Assembly (NCBI GenBank): GCA_964625225.1
Contig: CAZVAR010000111.1
Location: 1-13,111, forward strand
DNA length: 13,111 nt
Source of the DNA: CAZVAR01 sp964625225
GTDB lineage: Bacteria > Pseudomonadota > Alphaproteobacteria > JAJUGE01
Direction: 5' to 3'
Shown here: positions 7,677 to 13,111 of the stretch, piece after piece
Layout of the letters: the number at the start of each line of letters is the position of its first letter
How positions within the stretch are numbered: the stretch's first letter is position 1
Notes under the pieces: model-generated
Told to the model about the DNA's origin: nothing
The model's input: only the letters and a program-made list of their open reading frames with translations
The model's database searches: none
Position numbers and translations under genes: made by a program

Positions 7677-7752
7677 GCCCGAAATACCGAGTTACGAATG
7701 CCGAAAATCTAAGCAGGTGCGCTGAAGGAACCGTTAACCGGCAGCGTGTCGG

Positions 7753-8859
7753 TCAGAGTCCGTAAAGATCCCCAAAGCGGGTCCACCGCTCGCCGTCGAA
7801 GCCGGAAAACAGCGTGCGCCCATGCAGGAACGCATCGACGAGCTCCGGGCGGCGAGCGTGGATGATCGTCCACTGGTTGCACATCATGAAGCAACGCTGG
7901 CCCTTATAGGCGGAAAGCTGCCGCGGATCAATCATGCCGGTCAGGAGCGAGGCGCCGTGCGCTGCGGCGTCCGCCGCCATCGCGCGCAGCAGGGCCGGGA
8001 AGCGCTCGTTTCGGGCCACGGCCAGCAGCACTTCGGCGATACCCGACCCATCGAGAAGATAGGTGAAGACCCCGATCCGGTTGCCGCCGTCGCGGACGAT
8101 CGCCTGCCGGAGCGGACGACCGGCCGCCTTCGCGTCCACCATCCGGCACAGCCAGCGGAACTGATCCGGCGTGTCGGCCGACGTCAGCTCGTAATGCCGG
8201 GAGCTGCGCTGAATGAGCTCGAGCGCGAAGTCGGGGTCGAACGGCTCGAGCTCCGACGGCATCGCCTTCGGCCCGGCCAGACGCGCCAGCATCGGCGCCC
8301 CGGCAAGATCGGCGGCACGGGCTGCTGCATGAAGCGGGCGCGGGAGCGCCACCCGGCGCGCCGTCTCCATCATCTGCAGGATGGCCCGGGCGGGGCGGAT
8401 CGGCCGGAACCAGTCCAGGCTATAGAGACCGGCGACGACCCCGCCGGCCGCTTCCCAGAGCCGCCGGGAGAGGTCGTTGGCGGTATCGGTGATCGACAGA
8501 TCCTGGGGCCCGGAGAGAAAGCGCTTCATCAGCGCCATCGCCGCGAACGGGTTCGACTTCCCGCCCTCCTCCTGGCGGACGACGAAATTGCCGGGCACGG
8601 CCACCAGGACCGTCTCCTCCCGGTACCGCATCAAGCGTGGGACGACACCGACGAAGCCCTGCAGCCGCCCTGCTCCGTCGAAGCCGAGCAGCGACGGCAG
8701 ATCCTCGCGCAGCCAGGGATTCTCGAAATAGACAGCGCGGGCATGCTCGAGCACCTCGTCCGCGCTCACGCCCGGAGCCGGGCGGGCGCCGGACAGGAGC
8801 AGCTCGACCACGGCCGGCAGATCCTCAGGTCGACAAGGTCGGATATCGAACGACGGCAT
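7753..8859 (-). CDS. GNAT-superfamily acyltransferase, cluster-associated
   Basis: A 368-residue protein beginning with IRPCRPEDLPAVVELL, a typical GNAT beta1-alpha1 start. LLGFDGAGRLQGFVGVVPRLM (roughly 57-77) is consistent with beta-strands of the fold. It is about twice the length of a single GNAT domain, and the C-terminal half (about 200-368, with RDGGNRIGVFTYLL) may be a second GNAT-like domain. Such long GNATs occur in capsule and exopolysaccharide loci and may acylate sugars or accept carrier-bound acyl groups. It is the first gene of the five-gene cluster, 76 bp ahead of the AsnB gene and 96 bp after the LysR stop. AAAGGGGGC lies a few bases upstream of the ATG as ribosome site. The acceptor and donor are unknown; the family call is moderate because no conserved acetyl-CoA P-loop (Q/RxxGxG/A) is obvious. 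Confidence 0.65.
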   Translation of the reverse strand: MPSFDIRPCRPEDLPAVVELLLSGARPAPGVSADEVLEHARAVYFENPWLREDLPSLLGFDGAGRLQGFVGVVPRLMRYREETVLVAVPGNFVVRQEEGGKSNPFAAMALMKRFLSGPQDLSITDTANDLSRRLWEAAGGVVAGLYSLDWFRPIRPARAILQMMETARRVALPRPLHAAARAADLAGAPMLARLAGPKAMPSELEPFDPDFALELIQRSSRHYELTSADTPDQFRWLCRMVDAKAAGRPLRQAIVRDGGNRIGVFTYLLDGSGIAEVLLAVARNERFPALLRAMAADAAAHGASLLTGMIDPRQLSAYKGQRCFMMCNQWTIIHARRPELVDAFLHGRTLFSGFDGERWTRFGDLYGL

Positions 8860-8955
8860 GACGCGCGCCCCCTTTGCTCGCGCGCCGAGATTACTAGCCG
8901 GAAACCCGGACCCGGGAAACAGGGCCCGCCCGGGCGGCGGCTGCCTCGCCGTCGC

Positions 8956-9849
8956 TCAGGCCGCCGCCTCGGCCAGCAGCCAATCCCGGAAGGCGACGAT
9001 CTTCGGGCGGTCCGCATAGGATTCCGGGCAGACCAGCCAGTAGGCGTAGCCGGCCGGCAAAGCGAGGGGGAACGGCCTGACCAGGCGCCCGGCAATCAGA
9101 TCGTCGTTCACCAGCGCGGTCCGGCCGAGCGCCACCCCCTGCCCGGCGATCGCCGCCTGAACCATCATGCTGGCGTCGCCGAACACGGGGCCGCGGTCGT
9201 GGCGGACGCCGGTGACGCCGGCTGCCTTCAGCCAGTCCTTCCAGACCGGGTTCGGCTCGCCGGGCAGATGCTCGTCATGCAGCAGCGTGTGGTGACGCAG
9301 GTCCGATGGTTCGCGGAGCGGATGCCGGCCGTCCAGCAACGCCGGATTACAGACCGGGAAGTACTCCTCGCTCATCACCAGAGTCGCATGCAGGCCGGGA
9401 TATCGACCGGCCCCGTAGCGGATGCCGACGTCCACATCGTCGCGCATGAAATCCACGCTCTGCAGCGTCGCGGCAATGCGCAGATCGATCTCCGGATGGG
9501 CATCGCGGAACCGGCCCATGCGCGGCACCAGCCAGCGCGCGGCGAAGGAGGGAATGACACTGACGGTCAGAATCCCTCGGCGGTCGCCGGCGAGCAGGCG
9601 CTGCGTCCCGCTGGCGAGCTCGTCGAAGGCGCCGCGGACCGAGACGAGATATTGCTGTCCCTCCTCGGTGAGCAGCAGCCGGCGATTGAGCCGACGGAAC
9701 AGGCGGATTCCCAGCCAGTCCTCCAGCCCCTTGATCTGATGGCTGACGGCCGCCTGCGTCACATGCAGCTCGGACGCGGCGCGAGTGAAGCTGAGATGCC
9801 GTGCCGCCGCCTCGAAGGTTCGAAGCGCGTTCAGGGGAGGCAGACGCAT
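8956..9849 (-). CDS. LysR-type transcriptional regulator, GcvA-like
   Basis: A 297-residue LysR protein. Residues 1-63 form the winged helix, with the characteristic string LNALRTFEAAARHLSFTRAA and HVTQAAVSHQIKGLE that marks GcvA-like regulators. From about 90 onward it is the periplasmic-binding-type effector domain. GcvA relatives control amino-acid or glycine metabolism genes and autoregulate, but the effector cannot be read here. An in-frame stop lies just upstream, so ATG 9849 is the first start. Its ribosome site is poor (the 5' region overlaps a strong inverted repeat at 9858-9884). The gene is co-directional with the five-gene cluster and ends 96 bp before it, so it may be its activator, and it is divergent from the DUF1127 gene. 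Confidence 0.93.
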   Translation of the reverse strand: MRLPPLNALRTFEAAARHLSFTRAASELHVTQAAVSHQIKGLEDWLGIRLFRRLNRRLLLTEEGQQYLVSVRGAFDELASGTQRLLAGDRRGILTVSVIPSFAARWLVPRMGRFRDAHPEIDLRIAATLQSVDFMRDDVDVGIRYGAGRYPGLHATLVMSEEYFPVCNPALLDGRHPLREPSDLRHHTLLHDEHLPGEPNPVWKDWLKAAGVTGVRHDRGPVFGDASMMVQAAIAGQGVALGRTALVNDDLIAGRLVRPFPLALPAGYAYWLVCPESYADRPKIVAFRDWLLAEAAA

Positions 9850-9857
9850 TGCCGCAG

Positions 9858-9897
9858 GTTCGCATGAAGTTCACTCATGCGAACTATGAGAATTCAT
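9858..9897. promoter_or_regulatory. Probable LysR operator: perfect inverted repeat with phased half-sites
   Basis: GTTCGCATGA (9858-9867) and TCATGCGAAC (9875-9884) are a perfect 10-bp inverted repeat with a 7-base spacer, 9 bases ahead of the LysR start codon. ATGA/TCAT half-sites begin at 9864, 9875, 9886 and 9894, so the first three recur at 11-base steps, near one helical turn. A dyad next to a LysR gene in a divergent spacer is where a tetrameric regulator normally binds. The 10-base palindrome TTGCGCGCAA (9901-9910) follows at once. The site would suit autorepression of LysR and control of the divergent gene. Confidence 0.65.
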
Positions 9898-9988
9898 CGT
9901 TTGCGCGCAAGTACGGATCATCGTCATCTCAGTCCGCAGCCGCGGCGATGTGTGTGTGACCGGGCCGCGGTACGATGGAGAGAGGACG

Positions 9989-10231
9989 ATGTCCACGACG
10001 AACAGGAGTTCGCTTCCCGCAACGCGGGTTCATCTCGGCTGTTCCGCGAGGCCGGAGCGGTCCGGTCTCCTCAACCTGTTCGGCGCGATCCTGGACCGCC
10101 TGCTGGAATGGCAGGAGCGCGCGGCCCAACGCCGCCACCTGGCCGGGCTCGACGACCGGATGCTGCGGGACATCGGCCTCAGCCGCGCCGAGGTCGTTCG
10201 CGAATACCGCAAATTTCCGTGGCAGCGATGA
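9989..10231 (+). CDS. DUF1127 (YjiS-like) small protein
   Basis: An 80-residue basic protein whose C-terminal part, RHLAGLDDRMLRDIGLSRAEV, is the DUF1127 signature, with the arginine-rich tail after it. The start at 9989 (MSTTNRSS) follows the purine-rich GGAGAGAGGA. An in-frame ATG at 9950 lacks a comparable ribosome site and would add 13 residues, so I prefer 9989. DUF1127 proteins are short, widespread in alphaproteobacteria, some bind RNA and influence phosphate or carbon metabolism, but the role here is unknown. It is the only plus-strand gene and is divergent from the LysR gene. Confidence 0.88.
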   Translation: MSTTNRSSLPATRVHLGCSARPERSGLLNLFGAILDRLLEWQERAAQRRHLAGLDDRMLRDIGLSRAEVVREYRKFPWQR

Positions 10232-10257
10232 ACCGCGGGCCCGACCCCCGGCGCGAC

Positions 10258-10280
10258 CGCCCGGGATCGCAGCTCGGGCG
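10258..10280. terminator. Candidate bidirectional hairpin between convergent genes
   Basis: CGCCCGGG (10258-10265) pairs with CTCGGGCG (10273-10280), with one G-T wobble, around a 7-base loop. It lies in the short gap between the convergent DUF1127 and phosphotransferase genes. No T-run follows on either strand, so it may only slow transcription. Confidence 0.35.
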
Positions 10281-10292
10281 CCGCGGCGATCG

Positions 10293-11366
10293 CTACGACC
10301 AACCCTGCTCCACCAGCCGCCAGCCCGTCTCCGCCAGTTGGCGGGCCTTCTGGCCGCGCTCCAGGGCGGCCGGGGAACTGGCATTGCCGTCGAGGCCGCG
10401 CTTATAGACGCCCTGAGCGATCGCGGCGAGCCGGAACAGCGACAGCACGACGTAGAAGTTCCAGTTCTCGATTCCCGGGCGACCGGTGCGGCGGCAATAG
10501 GCGGCCACATAATCGGCCTCCGCCGGAATGCCGTAGGTGGCATGGTCGATGCTGCGCAGGTCGCCCCGGTGCTGGTCGGCAACGTGGTACGGCAGGCAGT
10601 TGTAGGCGAGGTCGGAGAGCGGATTGCCGAGGGTGCCGAGCTCCCAATCGACGACCGCGAGCACCCGCGGCTCGGTCGGGTGGAAGATCATGTTCTCCAG
10701 ACGATAATCGCCGTGAACGATGGTGGTTTCGTCGTCCGCCGGCATGTGGTCCGGCAGCCACTTCATCAGCTTCTCCATCGCCGGGATGTCGTCGGTCCGG
10801 CTCGCCTCGTACTGCTTGGACCAGCGGCTCACCTGACGCGCCATATAGCCGCCGACCCGACCGTAATCGGTGAGGCCGACGGCGGCGTAGTCGATCTTGT
10901 GGAGTCGCGCCAGCACGTCGTTCATGGCGTCGTAGATCGCCGCCCGCTCCGCCGGTGCCAAGCCGGGCAGCATGTAGCTGCGGAACACCCGCCCTTGGAC
11001 ATGCTCCATGATGTAGAACGCCTGGCCGATGACCGACTCGTCCTCGCAGAGCACATAGGGCCGCGCGACCGGCACGTCCGTACCGTAGAGGGCGGAGATG
11101 ACCCGGAACTCGCGATCGACGGCGTGCGCCGACGGCAGCAGCTTGCCCGGCGGCTTCTTGCGCATGACGTAGCGGCGACCGTCGCCGCCGGTCAGCAGGA
11201 AGGTCGGGTTCGACATGCCGCCCTGGAACTGCTCGACCTTCAGCGGCGGGACAAAACCCTCGACCCGGTCGCGCATGAAGCGCTCGAGTCCGCTCTCCGG
11301 GAAGCGGTGCTGCTGCAGGACGGGAACGGTTTCCTCGGTCGTGGATACGGGCTGGACGGCGGACAT
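10293..11366 (-). CDS. APH-family phosphotransferase (ACAD10/11 kinase-like)
   Basis: A 357-residue kinase-fold protein. The catalytic loop HGDYRLEN is at 218-225 (Asp220, Asn225) and the metal-binding Asp in VVDWELGTLG at 238-247. An N-lobe lysine lies around YVMRKKPPG (66-74). It resembles the N-terminal kinase domain of human ACAD10/11, which phosphorylates 4-hydroxy acyl-CoAs ahead of an acyl-CoA dehydrogenase; similar bacterial proteins sit in fatty-acid degradation loci. No dehydrogenase is visible in this window, so the substrate is open. It starts 100 bp after the MFS gene on the same strand, and AGAGGAG is about 11 bases before the ATG. An aminoglycoside resistance role is not supported. 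Confidence 0.85.
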   Translation of the reverse strand: MSAVQPVSTTEETVPVLQQHRFPESGLERFMRDRVEGFVPPLKVEQFQGGMSNPTFLLTGGDGRRYVMRKKPPGKLLPSAHAVDREFRVISALYGTDVPVARPYVLCEDESVIGQAFYIMEHVQGRVFRSYMLPGLAPAERAAIYDAMNDVLARLHKIDYAAVGLTDYGRVGGYMARQVSRWSKQYEASRTDDIPAMEKLMKWLPDHMPADDETTIVHGDYRLENMIFHPTEPRVLAVVDWELGTLGNPLSDLAYNCLPYHVADQHRGDLRSIDHATYGIPAEADYVAAYCRRTGRPGIENWNFYVVLSLFRLAAIAQGVYKRGLDGNASSPAALERGQKARQLAETGWRLVEQGWS

Positions 11367-11466
11367 TACGGTAGGGCTCCTCTTCGGGCGCGCGGAGGAT
11401 GTTCGTGCGTTTCCCGGGCGCCATCGTTGCCGCCCGCCGTGGCCGGCGCAAGCCGTTTCACGGGAA

Positions 11467-12702
11467 TCAGGCGGTCGGCCGGTCGCCGACGAGGTCGCGC
11501 GGGCGCAATAGGGCGAAGGCCAGACGCCCCAGCAACATGACGACCGCTATATGGAGAAAGGCGAGCCCCCATCCCAGCGGCGACATGCCGCCGGCGAGGT
11601 CGAGCACCAAGCCGATCGTCAGCGGGCCGACGAAGCCGCCGGCATAGCCGAACATCGAATGCAGGGCCAGCGTCGCGCCGCGCCGCGAGGGCTCGGCGCT
11701 GCCCGCGGCGCCGGCAGTCAGCGAGGCGGAGTCGAGCCAGATCACCACGCCGTAGAGCAGCACCAGGGCGGCCGCCAGGGCGTAGGACAGCGGGCCGAGA
11801 AAGCCGATCACGGCGGCGCACAGGACGGAGCCGGCCATGGCAAGCCGGACCAGGCGCTGGCGGCCGAGCCGGATCGCTGCCTCATTGCCGGCGACGCTGG
11901 CCCAGGTCCCGATCAGCCCCATGGCGGTGGCGACGACGGTCGGCGCAAGCCAGGGATGCGTCTCACCGGCATGCATGGCCACGAAGGCGAGGAACGCGAC
12001 GGCCCAGCCGCGCAACGCGTTCATCTCCCAGGTATGGACGCAGTAAGCGACGGCATAGGCCATCGCCGAACGGTTGCGCAGTACCGGACGGAAGTCGAAC
12101 AACGCGACGCCGGAGGGTCGAGGCGCCTGTTTCGGTGCGAAGACGAAGGCGATGACCCAGGCGGCGGCAGCGCAGCCGGCCGCCGCCAGGAAGGCGCCCC
12201 GCCAGCCGAATCCTTCCGCGATGATGCCGGCGAACAGGAAGGACACCGCACCGGCGATGCCGATGCTGGCGGCATGGCCGGCGGTGGCACGCGACATCAG
12301 CCTGCCGTCGACCCGATCCGCCAGCAGCTTGAGGCCGGTCATGTAGGTGCCGGCCCACCCCACCCCGGCGATGATCCGGGCGAGTGCCGCGGTCCAGAAC
12401 CCGTCGGCGACAAAGGCGAAGGTCAGATGGCCGAGGACCGTGCAGCCGACCCCGAACAGGTAGACCGAGCGCGGATCGACCCGGTCGGTCAGCGTGACCA
12501 GGAACGGCACCGACAGCGTGTAGGCCGCATAGAACAGACCCGTGATCCAGCCGGCCTGACTGTTGTCGATCGCCCAGCGGTCGAGAAACCCGGGCAGCAG
12601 CGCCGGCCAAGTATAGGCCCCGATCTGGGCGAGAACCTGGGCGGCACAGACCAGGGCAACGAGACGGGCCGGGGAGATGCGATCGAGGGATTCGGCGGTC
12701 AT
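11467..12702 (-). CDS. Major facilitator superfamily (MFS) transporter
   Basis: A 411-residue membrane protein with the twelve hydrophobic segments of an MFS permease, separated in the middle by a cytoplasmic loop (APKQAPRPSG...RNRSAMAY). DRVDPR after the second membrane helix resembles motif A (D-R-x-G-R-R type). I choose the start at 12702 (MTAESLDRISPARL) because the first 20 residues from an in-frame ATG at 12762 are polar and lack a membrane character or a ribosome site. Neither start has a good ribosome site, so this is moderate. Substrate specificity cannot be read. It is upstream of the phosphotransferase gene on the same strand, and the two may be an operon. Confidence 0.88.
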   Translation of the reverse strand: MTAESLDRISPARLVALVCAAQVLAQIGAYTWPALLPGFLDRWAIDNSQAGWITGLFYAAYTLSVPFLVTLTDRVDPRSVYLFGVGCTVLGHLTFAFVADGFWTAALARIIAGVGWAGTYMTGLKLLADRVDGRLMSRATAGHAASIGIAGAVSFLFAGIIAEGFGWRGAFLAAAGCAAAAWVIAFVFAPKQAPRPSGVALFDFRPVLRNRSAMAYAVAYCVHTWEMNALRGWAVAFLAFVAMHAGETHPWLAPTVVATAMGLIGTWASVAGNEAAIRLGRQRLVRLAMAGSVLCAAVIGFLGPLSYALAAALVLLYGVVIWLDSASLTAGAAGSAEPSRRGATLALHSMFGYAGGFVGPLTIGLVLDLAGGMSPLGWGLAFLHIAVVMLLGRLAFALLRPRDLVGDRPTA

Positions 12703-12762
12703 CGGAAGGCTCGACACGGGTTCGGACCTTGTAAGGCCGCGGCCGGCCGGCGCCAAGCACAT

Positions 12763-13010
12763 CGCGCGTTCGGCTTCGGACCGACGCTAGAACGGTGCCC
12801 GAAATACAGGAAGCGTCAGGGGGTTACGCACAGCCTCGATCCCGGGTCACATTGCCCGTCCGCCACATGCCCCCGAGATCCACGGGCCGCCCTTCGTGCA
12901 TTCTTCGCAATGTCTATCCGGAAAATTCGCCAACGCCCCAACGATTTTCCTGGATGTCGATCGATCGGAGTCGACCCCGACTTCACGAGCAGCGAACCAG
13001 CAGCGGCGCG
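12763..13010. other. Intergenic region with inverted repeats
   Basis: About 250 bases between the GMC oxidoreductase end and the MFS gene, with no gene. CCGGAAAAT (12918-12926) and ATTTTCC plus GG (12944-12953) form a long dyad with small bulges around an AT-free core. A perfect 10-base palindrome CGATCGATCG is at 12958-12967. They may be a terminator for the oxidoreductase or an operator for the MFS gene; the A/T-rich arms in GC-rich DNA make them stand out. Confidence 0.45.
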
Positions 13011-13111
13011 CTATGCCGCCACCTTCGGCTCCGTACCCGCCTTCGCCGCGGCCTTGATCAGGTCGGCGCCCTTCTCGGCGATCATGATGGTCGGCGCGTT
13101 GGTGTTGCCGC
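13011..13111 (-). CDS. GMC-family oxidoreductase, C-terminal end (runs off the right edge)
   Basis: Thirty-two residues are visible before the TAG stop at 13011. They contain GNTNAPTIMIAEKGADLIK, the conserved C-terminal GNTNAP motif of FAD-dependent GMC oxidoreductases (choline dehydrogenase and relatives), where the Asn helps bind the substrate. The tail KAAAKAGTEPKVAA is family-typical in length but not informative. Most of the gene lies beyond the window. The substrate, choline or another alcohol, cannot be decided. Confidence 0.85.
   Translation of the reverse strand, partial: GNTNAPTIMIAEKGADLIKAAAKAGTEPKVAA

Noticed and set aside
5691..7712. Very long open frame on the plus strand opposite the AsnB gene
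   Set aside because: It is antisense to a clear AsnB with intact motifs, has no recognisable domain, and is an artefact of high GC in the third codon position.
2804..8859. Exosortase-A exopolysaccharide locus
   Set aside because: The ligase, ACP and AsnB types resemble members of those loci, but no exosortase, PEP-CTERM protein or glycosyltransferase is visible, so I keep this only as a possible affinity.
7822..9867. Long plus-strand open frame opposite the GNAT and LysR genes
   Set aside because: It is antisense to two well-supported genes and its composition is low-complexity Arg/Gly/Ala/Glu/Gln, typical of GC-rich shadow frames.
10293..11366. Aminoglycoside resistance kinase
   Set aside because: The kinase fold is shared, but length and motifs fit the ACAD10/11-type group instead.
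1..13111. CRISPR array
   Set aside because: No regularly spaced direct repeats with unique spacers were seen.

Overview
The window is about 13.1 kb of GC-rich DNA from what looks like an alphaproteobacterium, perhaps a Rhodospirillales-type organism. I infer this from base composition, a GcvA-type LysR regulator, a DUF1127 small protein, a PagL-type lipid A deacylase, and an APH-like kinase of the ACAD10/11 type. No rRNA, CRISPR array, complete IS element or phage structural gene is visible.

Region 1 (about 1-1680) is accessory DNA. A SNF2-type helicase gene on the minus strand runs off the left edge after its first 148 residues. Upstream of it lies a DEAD/DEAH helicase gene that keeps only its first ~219 residues (Q motif, Walker A, motifs Ia/Ib). 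It is then joined out of frame to about 30 codons of another reading frame that looks like a genuine protein C-terminus. I read this as a large internal deletion in a helicase-based, probably anti-phage locus. A short patterned sequence near 1621-1680 may be an old IS end. The region stops exactly at the 3' end of a tRNA-Arg(CCT) gene, a classic position for an integrated element.

Region 2 (1683-2624) holds tRNA-Arg(CCT) and a PagL-like lipid A 3-O-deacylase with an intact His/Ser/Glu triad and a TTG start.

Region 3 (2804-8859) is the most interesting part. Five minus-strand genes are transcribed in the order GNAT-type acyltransferase, AsnB-type amidotransferase, acyl carrier protein, AMP-forming acyl ligase, and a NadE-like amide-forming PP-loop enzyme. 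The asnB and ACP genes overlap. Together they have the parts to activate an acid, load it on a carrier, amidate it and transfer it, probably onto a polysaccharide, lipid or small molecule. The NadE-like protein carries an extra segment after its PP-loop and has a non-standard C-terminus, so it may not make NAD. I know no named pathway with exactly this set.

Region 4 (8956-10231) has a GcvA-like LysR regulator divergent from a DUF1127 small protein. The shared intergenic region holds a perfect 10-bp inverted repeat plus ATGA/TCAT half-sites with near-helical spacing, a likely LysR operator.

Region 5 (10293-13111) holds an APH-family phosphotransferase, a 12-TM MFS transporter and the C-terminal end of a GMC oxidoreductase, all on the minus strand. 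They look like ordinary catabolic or transport genes.
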